A stretch of DNA of 29,107 nucleotides from JAFCCL01 sp041645325 (GCA_041645325.1 JBAZQI010000013.1:1-29107), one strand, 5' to 3'; positions 1-7,578 are shown, counted from the stretch's first letter. A program made the numbers and translations. The notes: generated by a model not told the origin, from the letters alone.

Positions 1-11
1 CTGGTGAAAAA

Positions 12-536
12 ATGGCTGAAGAAAAAGCACAGGTTCTTTCCACAAACAAAGCGCATGAACAAAAGGCGCTTTCCTCGAACAAGCTTGTAATAGCATGCTT
101 TGCCTGCCTGATATCCTACGCCATTCTTTTCGCGCTTTTTTCCGCCAGGGCCACCATAGGCCCGGCTACCGCATTTTTCCCGATTTTCAGCGTTCCCTCC
201 CTGATTGACAGCCCAATGTTTTTCATAATGCCCCTGTTTGGCTTTTTTGTCCTGTTTTTTATGATTGACCAGGCAAAACAGGGCCTTGAAATAAAGCTGC
301 CTTTTGGCTGGCTCTGCCTTGCCATTTTCGCGGTTTTCTTTGTCCTTGCGCTTTCGGCCTACTACATTGCGCTTTACTGGTATCTTGCAAACTTTGCCCA
401 GCTCAGCGGCGTTGAGTTGACGCCAGACAAGGTTGACTTCTGGGGAAAGCTCACAAACAGCGCTTTCCTGCTTTTCATATGGGGCGGCATTTTCGGAATA
501 ATCACGCGCTACGCAGTTGAAAAAATAAAAATTTAA
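12..536 (+). CDS. polytopic membrane protein, function unknown
   Basis: This 174-aa protein is not recognised. It has a short polar N-terminus followed by about four hydrophobic segments, near residues 24-46, 66-86, 98-122 and 148-167, and ends in a short basic tail, so it should be an integral membrane protein. The ATG at 12 is preceded by GGTGA, which could act as a ribosome binding site. However, the reading frame is open to the window edge, so an upstream start cannot be excluded. No catalytic motif is visible. It is separated from the next gene by a structured repeat rather than by another gene on its strand. Confidence 0.75.
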   Translation: MAEEKAQVLSTNKAHEQKALSSNKLVIACFACLISYAILFALFSARATIGPATAFFPIFSVPSLIDSPMFFIMPLFGFFVLFFMIDQAKQGLEIKLPFGWLCLAIFAVFFVLALSAYYIALYWYLANFAQLSGVELTPDKVDFWGKLTNSAFLLFIWGGIFGIITRYAVEKIKI

Positions 537-539
537 GCC

Positions 540-640
540 TTTCTTTCTAAAGAAAGAAAGCCTTGGGAAAGAAAGGCAACGCTGCGCGTTGCAAAGCTTT
601 TTTTCCTTACGAGAAAAAAAGCCTTGGGAAAGAAAGAAGC
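540..640. repeat. two adjacent copies of a structured repeat (copies A and B)
   Basis: The 19-mer AAAGCCTTGGGAAAGAAAG occurs at 557-575 and again at 618-636. Each copy is preceded by an imperfect hairpin with a T-rich left arm and an A-rich right arm: 541-558 (TTCTTTC, TAAA, GAAAGAA) and about 593-625. Copy A continues into a perfect 7-bp hairpin, GCAACGC-TGC-GCGTTGC, at 576-592. Copy B lacks this second hairpin. A third copy (C) lies at 15597-15656. The element fills most of the gap between the membrane protein and the glycosyltransferase. It could be a dispersed repeat, a processing or termination signal, or a small RNA. Confidence 0.75.
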
Positions 641-680
641 CTTTTTGTGCTGCAGTAGGGCATGAAATGAAAGTGCTGTA

Positions 681-1547
681 TTATACTAATTTTTTTCTCT
701 TTGCCCTTTCATGAAATGCAAGGTTTTCCGGCCCAGGATGATAAAGATGGATTGGTTTATCCCGAAACCACCTTATCCTTGCATCCCACCTTCTTTGGTA
801 TTGGGCGTAGTCTGAGCCGTGCTTGCCTGGCTTTTCATGAAGCAGCTTTATATGGGAAACCGGAATGTCACTTCTGTCAAATTTTCCGGGTTTTTTCCTG
901 GCCAAATAGTCTTGTTCAAGAATCAGCATATTCAATGCATAGTCCATTCCAAACCCTCTTGGGAAAACCCTTACCCAATATTTTTTCATTTGAAGCATTG
1001 GCTTTAGTGATGTTGCTTTTATTGCCCGAAAACCGGTGGATTCGGGGCGCGGATTCCAAGGGCGTATGGTATCTGCTGTCTTTTCAAGATGTTTGCCAAG
1101 TATCATTGGCAAGCCTTTTCTGGAAAGTTCTGCGGCTATTCCAGTGATTTTGCGTACTGTCAGGTTAACTGCATCCGCATCAACATCAACAAGCACTGAA
1201 TTGGGATTTTTAAAAAAATTTGTCCTGCCTTTCAATGTAAAAACAGCTTCCCAGAAATTTCTTCCTTTGCCTTCTGGTTTTTTGTGATATATTATTACAA
1301 ACCCGTCCTGTAAAACCAATGTCCCGCGGTTTCTCTCGGTTAAGGCAATTATTTGCCTTTTGCTTAAACCAAGTTTTGTGAATGCTATTTCCGCTGTCCT
1401 GTCAGTGCTGCCATCAATAACTATAACAGCATAATCTATTTTTCCGTTTTGAATGCCCTCTTTTAGCACATCAACATTTTTTCCAATGTTTTTCTTTTCA
1501 TTTCTTGCAGGCATAAAAACTGCCAGCATTTGTTTTGGCGCATCCAT
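681..1547 (-). CDS. family 2 glycosyltransferase (GT-A fold)
   Basis: This 288-aa protein is predicted to transfer a sugar from a nucleotide-sugar donor. It shows GT2 hallmarks: a first beta strand ending in PARNE (residues 13-17), VIDGSTDRT (43-51) and a DVDAD acidic motif (121-125) suited to metal and nucleotide binding. There are no clear transmembrane segments, so it is likely cytosolic or peripheral. The start at 1547 (MDAPKQM) is chosen because the box TTTAATAA on this strand (1570-1577) lies 22 nt upstream, matching a leaderless transcript. An upstream in-frame ATG at 1562 sits too close to the box. It is divergent from the methylthiotransferase. Acceptor and donor cannot be deduced. 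Confidence 0.82.
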   Translation of the reverse strand: MDAPKQMLAVFMPARNEKKNIGKNVDVLKEGIQNGKIDYAVIVIDGSTDRTAEIAFTKLGLSKRQIIALTERNRGTLVLQDGFVIIYHKKPEGKGRNFWEAVFTLKGRTNFFKNPNSVLVDVDADAVNLTVRKITGIAAELSRKGLPMILGKHLEKTADTIRPWNPRPESTGFRAIKATSLKPMLQMKKYWVRVFPRGFGMDYALNMLILEQDYLARKKPGKFDRSDIPVSHIKLLHEKPGKHGSDYAQYQRRWDARIRWFRDKPIHLYHPGPENLAFHERAKRKKLV

Positions 1548-1569
1548 AAAGAAAATAAGCATTGCTCTA

Positions 1570-1577
1570 TTATTAAA
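1570..1577. promoter_or_regulatory. shared AT box for divergent genes
   Basis: TTATTAAA on the plus strand reads TTTAATAA on the minus strand. It ends 23 nt before the methylthiotransferase ATG (1601) and 22 nt before the glycosyltransferase ATG (1547). Both distances fit a leaderless archaeal promoter, so one TATA-like box may serve both directions. This is inferred from spacing only. Confidence 0.55.
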
Positions 1578-1600
1578 GTTTATTCAAACGTACTTACAAT

Positions 1601-2848
1601 ATGGATGCTTTTGTTGAAGGCAGTGGCTGTTCGCTGAACAAGTCTGACACAGAGCAAATCAGGGGCTTCCTGCTGCAAAACGGCTTTGGGCTTGCCGAAA
1701 AGCCGGAAAAAGCCGGGTTGATAATTCTCAATGCCTGTTCTGTGAAAGAGCAGACCGAGTCAAAAATGCTCAGGAGGATTGCACAGCTCAACGCAATTGC
1801 GGAAAGGCAAAATTCCGTTTTGGTTGTGTTCGGCTGCCTTGCAAAGACCAGCCCTGAAGCAGTGTCAAAGATTTCCAAAAAGATTGTGCTGTTCGGCCCC
1901 AGCCTTGAGCAGCTTGCTTCTTTTCTCAAGCTGCCTCCGGCCTCATTTTCCCCCGAGCTTGCCGGGCAAAAGGAAAACAAGCTGGTTTCAATCATTCCGA
2001 TTGCACGAGGCTGCCTTGGAAACTGCGCCTACTGTAGCGTGAAGAACGCAAGGGGCGCGCTTCAAAGCTATTCAATGGATTCGCTTGAAAAAAAATTCAT
2101 TACCTGCCTGAAAGATTCAAAGGAAATTTGGCTTACTGCGCAGGACTGCGGCTGTTACGGCTTTGACCTTGGAACAAATCTTGTGGCCTTGGTGGAAAGG
2201 CTTTTGCTATGCAGCGGCAATGATTTCAGGGTGCGCATCGGAATGATGAATCCCGGGCATCTGCAAAAATTCCTGCCAGCGTATATTGATTTGTTCAGGG
2301 ACAAAAGGCTTTACAGGTTTTTTCACCTGCCTGTGCAATCAGGTTCCAATGAAGTGCTGAGGGCAATGAACAGGCCTTACACAAGGCAGCAATTTTTGCG
2401 CATTGTGGGGTGCATAAGAAAGGCTTTTCCTGACGCAAGCATTTCCCTTGACCTAATAGTAGGCTTTCCGGGCGAAACAAATGAACAATTTCTTGAAACG
2501 GTTTCCCTTGTCAAAGCTGTTGGGCCTGATGTTGTGAACATAAGCAGGTTTGGTGCAAGGCCCAATACCCTGGCGGCAAAAATGCCGGGGCAGCTGCACG
2601 GCAGGGTGAAAAAGGAGCGCAGCAGGATTTTGTCAAAGCTGTGCAGGGAAATTGCCCTGGAGCGGAACAGGCGCTTTGTGGGCAAAGAGCAGGAAATCTT
2701 TGTCAATGAAATAGGCCCAAAAGGCGGTTTTGTGGGAAGGAACCAGAACTACAAGCCTGTGGCACTCAAAAAATCTGTTTTGGGGCGCTTTGTCAGGGTA
2801 AAGATAGGAAAGGCGTTCCAAACCTATCTTCTGGCCGGCTCCAAGTAG
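1601..2848 (+). CDS. tRNA t6A37 methylthiotransferase (CDKAL1/MtaB-type radical SAM enzyme)
   Basis: This 415-aa radical SAM enzyme is predicted to add a methylthio group to t6A at position 37 of ANN-decoding tRNAs. The order is canonical: an N-terminal UPF0004 domain with three cluster-binding cysteines (C10 in GSGCSLNKSD, C46 in NACSVKEQ, C79 in FGCLAK), a radical SAM CxxxCxxC motif (C138, C142, C145), and a C-terminal TRAM-like RNA-binding region (about 350-412). The length matches the archaeal/eukaryotic branch, and the Asn-Ala-Cys-Ser-Val signature fits CDKAL1/MtaB rather than MiaB. The ATG at 1601 places the first cysteine at the expected distance from the N-terminus. It may be leaderless from the AT box at 1570-1577. 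Confidence 0.92.
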   Translation: MDAFVEGSGCSLNKSDTEQIRGFLLQNGFGLAEKPEKAGLIILNACSVKEQTESKMLRRIAQLNAIAERQNSVLVVFGCLAKTSPEAVSKISKKIVLFGPSLEQLASFLKLPPASFSPELAGQKENKLVSIIPIARGCLGNCAYCSVKNARGALQSYSMDSLEKKFITCLKDSKEIWLTAQDCGCYGFDLGTNLVALVERLLLCSGNDFRVRIGMMNPGHLQKFLPAYIDLFRDKRLYRFFHLPVQSGSNEVLRAMNRPYTRQQFLRIVGCIRKAFPDASISLDLIVGFPGETNEQFLETVSLVKAVGPDVVNISRFGARPNTLAAKMPGQLHGRVKKERSRILSKLCREIALERNRRFVGKEQEIFVNEIGPKGGFVGRNQNYKPVALKKSVLGRFVRVKIGKAFQTYLLAGSK

Positions 2849-2891
2849 GTTTTTAACCTATTATGCAGCAATTATTATTCGGGGGAATCTT

Positions 2892-3686
2892 TTGCTTTTC
2901 CAGAACTCGTGGGAACAATACTGGCTGAATTTCAAGAGTGCGCTGGTTTTTGCGCTGCTTCTCGTCTTTGTGCCTGCCTTTTCGTTTTTCCAGAATATAT
3001 ATGTGAGCGGCGGCTCGATTTTCATCGACTACAATCTTGCGCAGGCAAACCCCCTTGATTTGCTTGCTGAAGCAGGCCTCACTGCCCTTTTCCTTTTGTT
3101 CTATTCTTTTTTTGTTTCGGTTATAATTTTTTCTGTGAGAAAAAACCTGAGCCCGCTGAAACTCCAGTTTTATTTGCATGAAATGATCAGGAAGTTTGCG
3201 CTTCGCCTATTCGCATTTTTCCTCCTTTTCTGCCTTTTGCTTTTCCTGCTGATGTCAGGCCTGATTGCTTTGGGCGCGCCGCTTGCGCTTGCCGGCATTA
3301 TCCTGCTCGCAGCCTCTTTTCTTTTGCTATTTGTGCCGCAGGCCGTTGTGATAGACGAGGAGGGGCTGAGGCACGCCCTGTCAAGCAATTTTGATTTCCT
3401 TTTTCACAGCCCGCGGTCTTTTGCGATTATCGCAATCGTGGGCGTTGCATTGCTTGCCCTGCTCCAGCTTGTGGAATTTGCCCTTGCGCAGTTCACCCTG
3501 CTTTCGCCCTACATTTCGCTTCTCATTGCGCTTGTTTTTATTTTCCCTTTCCTTGAGGTAATGAAAACCTACATGTACCTGATGCGCTTTGATTTGATAA
3601 AGCACCACGAGATTGCGAAAAGGAAAAAGCCGCTGTTCTTCGGCCCTGACCCGGAATCAATTGCGGCAGTGTTCCCCAAGAAATGA
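2892..3686 (+). CDS. polytopic membrane protein, function unknown
   Basis: This 264-aa protein opens with an amphipathic NSWEQYWLNFKSAL segment and contains about five or six hydrophobic stretches (roughly residues 16-36, 60-84, 103-126, 128-148, 178-200 and 206-226). It ends in a charged cytosolic tail. This architecture resembles archaeal membrane proteins of unknown role that start with a similar W/F-rich helix, but I cannot assign a family. The start is a TTG at 2892, supported by a strong GGGGGA at 2881-2886 seven nt upstream. It follows the methylthiotransferase by 43 nt and may be co-transcribed. The stop region of the upstream gene includes a 6-bp palindrome (TAGGTT/AACCTA). Confidence 0.75.
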   Translation: MLFQNSWEQYWLNFKSALVFALLLVFVPAFSFFQNIYVSGGSIFIDYNLAQANPLDLLAEAGLTALFLLFYSFFVSVIIFSVRKNLSPLKLQFYLHEMIRKFALRLFAFFLLFCLLLFLLMSGLIALGAPLALAGIILLAASFLLLFVPQAVVIDEEGLRHALSSNFDFLFHSPRSFAIIAIVGVALLALLQLVEFALAQFTLLSPYISLLIALVFIFPFLEVMKTYMYLMRFDLIKHHEIAKRKKPLFFGPDPESIAAVFPKK

Positions 3687-3692
3687 TTTTTC

Positions 3693-5345
3693 CTATTTTT
3701 TTTCTTGCAGCCCAAAAGTTTCCCGCATTTCAATAATCCTTGCGTTTCCGTCAATAAGCTCGTTCAGCTCTTTTGCGCTTTCCGCTTTTGCGGAAAAGCT
3801 GTATGCCCTGCAGATTGCTTTGCTTTTTGCAAGCTCTTTTTCCTCTCCGCCAGCCTTGGCAATGTGCCTGAAGGCCCTCTTGTTCTGAAGCGCAAACCGC
3901 CTTATTGCCGCCCTGTTTTTGAGTTCGGTGAGCACAAAATTTTCCGGCAAAGCCTTCTTAAGCTCTGACAAAGTCTTTTCCGCGAAGGCAAGCGTTTCCC
4001 CCGGCTTTTCCGAGGCTATCGCCAGCCTGCCTGCCTCAAACAGGCTGTCCAAAGCCAGTGCCGAGGAAAAGCCCTCAATTGAGACGCCCTGGTTTTTTAT
4101 GTAGCTTCTCCCTGAAAGCTCTTTTCTTTTCAGCTGGTCAAGTTCAACAATTGCCTTTGCTTTTTTTGAAAGCTCCTCAAAGAACGCGCTTTCATTGCCC
4201 TGGTTTGCCAGCGCAACCATTGTGAGGTTCAATGCAGTGAAAGAGCACAAGCCCTGCCCTTCAAACGCAATGCCGTTGGCAAGCGACCATTCCGTGTTCC
4301 TGCAGTTGAGGAAACATTTCGGCGCGTGGTTGTGAAGCAGCTTGAGCCTGTATTTTGTGTCCACGGCAACCGCGTTTTCAAACGGCTGTGCTTTTTCGCC
4401 CTGCCCTGATTTCAGCATGGCGTTTGCCGCGGCAACCATGCCTTCCCTTTCAACGCCCTTGCCTGAAAGGCATTTTGGCTCAAACAAGGTTATTGTGTTG
4501 AATGCAGGCAGCGCCTTTCCGCCGAGGAAAACGGCTTTTGAAGCGCTTGAAAAAATAACTGCCGCATCAACCGCGGCCTTCTTGCTGCTTTTTGCGGCAA
4601 GCGCGGCATTTAATGCAAAAATGTTCGGCCGCCAGCTCAAAATCCTCCCAAGCCTGTTTGCCTTTTCAAGCACGCTGAACACAGTATCCCGCGGTTTTTC
4701 CGCCGGCTCTGCCTCAATGCTTGCGGCAATTGCCTTTGTTGAAAAGTCCTGCAGTTCGGCAATAAAAATCTGGCTGGACAAATGCATTCTTCCAAGCCTT
4801 GCCGGAATCACGGCCAGCAGGCTGTATTCGGTCATTGTTGCCTTGTCATTGTAAGGCTGCCGCTCGGCCTTTTTTCTCGCCTCAAACACAGGCAGCCCAA
4901 GCCTTGTGTACTGGTTCCTTATGTTTTCGTGGCCGTATTCCAAAAGCTTTACGTTGACCATTTCACGTATCAATGGCGTGCTGATGCTTTCAATTTCAAG
5001 GTCCTTTATTTTTTCCTCAACCTCGTGCCCTATTTTTTCGGCAACGCCCCTTGGCACATCTGTTTCATGCAAAAGGCTTTTGATTATGTTTCCCCTGTCA
5101 AACCCTTCAATGAGCTGGCTGCTTGTCCTCACCCTCATCTGCTGGAAAGAGGCGTAAACAGCTGCCGCCTTTGGGTCAAGTAGCTGCAACATTTCAATGG
5201 CTTTTTTCCTCATCTTTTTGAGGCCCTTGTTTTCCTCAAGCGCAAGCTCCTTGACAATCTTCGTGATTGTCCACTTGCCGGCATTTGCCTCTTCGCATTC
5301 CTTGGCAATTTTTTCAATCATTGCCTCAATAGGCTTTTCCGCCAT
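3693..5345 (-). CDS. NrdD-like protein with ATP cone, lacking the glycyl radical site
   Basis: This 550-aa protein resembles archaeal anaerobic ribonucleoside-triphosphate reductase but looks catalytically degenerate. Residues about 72-151 form an ATP cone (GFDRGNIIKSLL, then STPLIREMVNVKLLEYG and YTRLGLPV), as at the N-terminus of archaeal NrdD. Residues 1-70 end in LDPKAAAVYASFQQ, reminiscent of the end of a second, truncated cone. Near residue 188, HLSSQIFIAELQDF occupies the place of the NrdD H-x-GDIHIHDL segment but lacks its acidic and histidine residues. SFTALNLTMVAL corresponds to the conserved INLPRIA region. The C-terminus has neither the zinc-site cysteines nor an RVxGY glycyl-radical motif. 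The ATG at 5345 is chosen because TTAAAAAC (5367-5374) lies 21 nt upstream. A longer start at 5402 adds an unlikely leader. A regulatory nucleotide-sensing role is possible but unproven. Confidence 0.7.
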   Translation of the reverse strand: MAEKPIEAMIEKIAKECEEANAGKWTITKIVKELALEENKGLKKMRKKAIEMLQLLDPKAAAVYASFQQMRVRTSSQLIEGFDRGNIIKSLLHETDVPRGVAEKIGHEVEEKIKDLEIESISTPLIREMVNVKLLEYGHENIRNQYTRLGLPVFEARKKAERQPYNDKATMTEYSLLAVIPARLGRMHLSSQIFIAELQDFSTKAIAASIEAEPAEKPRDTVFSVLEKANRLGRILSWRPNIFALNAALAAKSSKKAAVDAAVIFSSASKAVFLGGKALPAFNTITLFEPKCLSGKGVEREGMVAAANAMLKSGQGEKAQPFENAVAVDTKYRLKLLHNHAPKCFLNCRNTEWSLANGIAFEGQGLCSFTALNLTMVALANQGNESAFFEELSKKAKAIVELDQLKRKELSGRSYIKNQGVSIEGFSSALALDSLFEAGRLAIASEKPGETLAFAEKTLSELKKALPENFVLTELKNRAAIRRFALQNKRAFRHIAKAGGEEKELAKSKAICRAYSFSAKAESAKELNELIDGNARIIEMRETFGLQEKK

Positions 5346-5366
5346 AAATATATGGATTGGTACGAA

Positions 5367-5374
5367 GTTTTTAA
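5367..5374 (-). promoter_or_regulatory. TATA-like box for the NrdD-like gene
   Basis: TTAAAAAC read on the minus strand lies 21 nt upstream of the ATG at 5345, the spacing expected for a leaderless archaeal promoter. Confidence 0.4.
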
Positions 5375-5404
5375 CAGCCTGCCCATTTCCTTTGAAAAGC
5401 AAAC

Positions 5405-5415
5405 TTTTTAATATA
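5405..5415 (+). promoter_or_regulatory. TATA-like box for the Lrp/AsnC gene
   Basis: TTTTTAATATA ends 37 nt before the ATG at 5453. This would give a short leader that contains GGAG at 5441-5444, eight nt from the start codon. This gene therefore appears to use a Shine-Dalgarno site, unlike many neighbours. Confidence 0.5.
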
Positions 5416-5452
5416 GTTTTATTTGAATTATTAATGCAATGGAGTTGGTTTT

Positions 5453-5926
5453 ATGGCAGTGAGCCTTGACAAAGTGGACCTTGTGATAATAAACAACCTT
5501 TTGAAGGACGGAAGGGCAAGCTTCAGCAGCATTGCCAAGCAGATAAGCCTCACGGATGTTGCGGTCAAAAAGCGCGTTGAAAGCCTGAAGCGAAAAGGCG
5601 TCATCAGCGGCATCAACGCAAACCTGAACCTCAAGGTGCTTGGATTTGAAAACCCTATTTACATCCAGATAAGAAGCGAAATCGGCAAGAACAAGGATTT
5701 GTTCAAAAAGCTCAACGAATTCGACTGCATCACCGAATTGTACCAGGTTTTGGGCGAATACAACCTGCTCGCAAAAATCGTTGTGAACGATTTGGGTGCC
5801 GCCGAAAAAACAATCTCAAGGCTTGGCCTGATTGACGGCATAATAGACTTGAAAACCCTTGTTGTCCTGTCCGAACTCAAATGCGGGCCGGGGCTACCCG
5901 CCGGCGCACTGCAGAAAAAACTTTAA
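5453..5926 (+). CDS. Lrp/AsnC-family transcriptional regulator
   Basis: This 157-aa protein has the classic Lrp/AsnC layout. An N-terminal winged helix-turn-helix (about residues 5-55) includes LDKVDLVIINNLLKDGRAS and the recognition region ISLTDVAVKKRVESLKRKGVI. A linker and a C-terminal alpha-beta RAM-type domain (about 65-145) follow, where small ligands usually bind and oligomers form. The C-terminus carries a short Gly/Pro-rich extension. It is predicted to bind DNA as a dimer or octamer in response to an amino acid or similar metabolite; the ligand cannot be read from sequence. It is divergent from the NrdD-like gene across 107 nt and could regulate it or itself. The start is supported by GGAG eight nt upstream. 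Confidence 0.9.
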   Translation: MAVSLDKVDLVIINNLLKDGRASFSSIAKQISLTDVAVKKRVESLKRKGVISGINANLNLKVLGFENPIYIQIRSEIGKNKDLFKKLNEFDCITELYQVLGEYNLLAKIVVNDLGAAEKTISRLGLIDGIIDLKTLVVLSELKCGPGLPAGALQKKL

Positions 5927-5974
5927 GCGCGAAACTGTTGGCAGCCTTCAAAGTGCAAATTTGGGAGGCGGGAT

Positions 5975-6169
5975 TTAGTCCTTATAACCAGCCATTGTTT
6001 TTAATTTCTTCAATTCTTCTTTGCTTAGTTTGTGAAGAGTTTGCCCCATCACGCAATTGTCAAACTCTTTTTTATCCATTGGAAAATAAGACGGAAAATC
6101 TGGGGTAAGCGAGCCAAAACCATCTTTCAAAGCCGACTTGTACATCCAGTAATACCAGCTCTTTTTCAT
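5975..6169 (-). CDS. small protein of unknown function (64 aa)
   Basis: This 64-aa ORF begins MKKSWYYWMYKSALKDGF and has a Lys/Leu-rich C-terminal helix. I do not recognise it. Support for it being a real gene: AAATTTAAA (6192-6200 on this strand) lies 22 nt upstream of the ATG, matching the leaderless pattern of neighbouring genes, and the composition is protein-like. It lies in an AT-richer stretch between the Lrp gene and the 290-aa accessory protein. It could be part of a toxin-antitoxin or defence module, or the remnant of a larger gene, but nothing in the sequence proves either. Confidence 0.5.
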   Translation of the reverse strand: MKKSWYYWMYKSALKDGFGSLTPDFPSYFPMDKKEFDNCVMGQTLHKLSKEELKKLKTMAGYKD

Positions 6170-6191
6170 AAATTACATTTGGCACAAACGC

Positions 6192-6200
6192 TTTAAATTT
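6192..6200 (-). promoter_or_regulatory. TATA-like box for the 64-aa ORF
   Basis: AAATTTAAA on the minus strand ends 22 nt before the ATG at 6169, consistent with a leaderless transcript. Confidence 0.4.
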
Positions 6201-6226
6201 GCTAAGGCTTGCAGTTGCTTGAAAAT

Positions 6227-6349
6227 TCACAGCCTTCCAATTGCTTCCAATAGTTTTTGGTGCCCTTTGACTAGCTTGTTGAACTCTTCCAATTCTTCGG
6301 AAACAATCTTGCATCTCAAACTATCTTTTGAATTCCCTGACTTTGCCAT
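6227..6349 (-). CDS. small ORF (40 aa), possible gene
   Basis: This 40-residue ORF reads MAKSGNSKDSLRCKIVSEEL, followed by a charged amphipathic helix ending in LLEAIGRL. The upstream sequence contains GGAG about ten nt before the ATG, plus AAGG, which could act as a ribosome binding site. Its first 29 bases overlap the 27-aa ORF upstream in another frame. The helical heptad-like pattern (EELEEFNKLVKGHQKLLEAI) suggests a small helical protein such as an antitoxin or subunit, but this is inference. No family is recognised. Confidence 0.35.
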   Translation of the reverse strand: MAKSGNSKDSLRCKIVSEELEEFNKLVKGHQKLLEAIGRL

Positions 6350-6404
6350 GCCTTATCCACTCCTTAATTTCTTCATCTGAATAAAAGTTTTCCCCAACGC
6401 CCAT
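6321..6404 (-). CDS. very small ORF (27 aa), possible leader peptide or gene fragment
   Basis: The ATG at 6404 opens a 27-residue frame starting MGVGENFYSDEEIKEWIRHG and ending in a basic segment. An AT-rich block (about 6405-6420) lies directly upstream. It overlaps the next ORF by 29 nt. It is too short to assign. The coherent acidic/aromatic start looks protein-like, so it may be a short gene, a leader peptide or a remnant of a longer coding sequence. Confidence 0.25.
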   Translation of the reverse strand: MGVGENFYSDEEIKEWIRHGKVREFKR

Positions 6405-6501
6405 TTTTTAAATTTTAAAAACAATAACTTTGGGCATGTTTGAATCAATTGATTTATGAAGAAGCTAATCATGAAAAAACAGCTGCTGTAAAGTGGGTCC
6501 C

Positions 6502-7374
6502 CTAAATCCATCCTTGGGTGTATTTTGAATAATTGTATTCGTCTATTAATTTGATAAGTTTGCTTGGCTTATCTGCACAGTTTTTAATCTTGCTTTCCAT
6601 TGTTTTCATTTTCTGACAGAATGTAAGATATTTCTCGGCTGGATTTTTGGCATAGTTGCATTGGTAACCCTTTCGCGCAATTTTATTATCCCAGGGGGGA
6701 AAGAATTCAGGGGCTAGAAGATGCAATGCCTTGGCCACGGCAACGGGGCTTCTCATAATCAACTTTGAAGACTCAACTATTTTTTGCTGTCTATCAGTAA
6801 GCTTGCTTATTTTTATCACGACGTAGCTCTTTTTTGAGTTAGACCTCTTCTCATCGATAAACTCTAAAGCATCTTTAATTTTTTGATCATCTTTTATGGA
6901 ATCATAGAGCGACCTCAAATTGCCGTTAGTTCTGTATTTTACGCCGAGCTTTAGCAGCAGGTCAGTTAATTGCTTCTGAGCATATTTTTTGGTGTTTTTG
7001 TCACTGAATCTTATGATGTCGATTTGCAGAGCAGAAAGAAATTCAATGAATAACTGTTTTATGCTGTCATTATCAGAACTTGATAATGTTGAAATAGGTC
7101 TGGACCTGAATTCTTCAATTTTGGGAAGATTGTCAATTATGCATTTTTCAAGTTTCTCAAAATCAAATGGCCCGTACCTATAAAAAGCATTGTTCCAAGT
7201 TAACAACAGTACTCCTAGTCCATCAGCTATCCCTAATCTATCTGTGCTCTTTGAAGGTTTGTCCCAAAAATAGTTTACGAGGAATGTTGCCACTTTGTAC
7301 ATGGCATCGCGTGGCTCTTGCCTTTCAAATTCTTTATATCCTTTGCGAAACTCTTCGCAATCAGGAATGTACAT
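6502..7374 (-). CDS. conserved-looking accessory protein of unknown function (290 aa)
   Basis: This 290-aa soluble protein begins MYIPDCEEFRKGYKEFERQ and is largely helical by composition. Its most distinctive part is near residues 228-250, SPVAVAKALHLLAPEFFPPW followed by DNKIARKGY. This looks like a conserved motif, with an aromatic-proline cluster next to a D-N pair. I do not recognise the family with certainty. Base composition and codon use are more AT-rich than in flanking genes, suggesting acquisition. TTAAATTT at 7398-7405 lies 23 nt upstream of the ATG, a good leaderless promoter. It is the largest gene of the small accessory island at 5.9-7.4 kb. No membrane segment or signal peptide is seen. 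Confidence 0.7.
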   Translation of the reverse strand: MYIPDCEEFRKGYKEFERQEPRDAMYKVATFLVNYFWDKPSKSTDRLGIADGLGVLLLTWNNAFYRYGPFDFEKLEKCIIDNLPKIEEFRSRPISTLSSSDNDSIKQLFIEFLSALQIDIIRFSDKNTKKYAQKQLTDLLLKLGVKYRTNGNLRSLYDSIKDDQKIKDALEFIDEKRSNSKKSYVVIKISKLTDRQQKIVESSKLIMRSPVAVAKALHLLAPEFFPPWDNKIARKGYQCNYAKNPAEKYLTFCQKMKTMESKIKNCADKPSKLIKLIDEYNYSKYTQGWI

Positions 7375-7397
7375 AATAGCTTAGCGTTACAACCTGA

Positions 7398-7405
7398 TTA
7401 AATTT
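7398..7405 (-). promoter_or_regulatory. TATA-like box for the 290-aa accessory gene
   Basis: AAATTTAA on the minus strand ends 23 nt before the ATG at 7374, consistent with leaderless initiation. Confidence 0.45.
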
Positions 7406-7578
7406 CTAATGAATGAAATAGTATATTGGCGCTACATTGGATGGCTGGGAGACAGGATTTGCGCTTGTTGCGCCTGCTTTGCCCCTTCATCTTGATGCCT
7501 GTGGCAATTGCCGAAAGCGTTCTCCCTTATTTTTATGGCTTTTGTTGTAATGATTCTTGCAGGCAGGTTTTGGTTTCA

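Noticed and set aside
7426..7578. N-terminal extension of topA from TTG 7426
   Set aside because: It would add a hydrophobic, Cys-rich leader unlike topoisomerases; the family starts at the ILIIAEK strand, at 7579.
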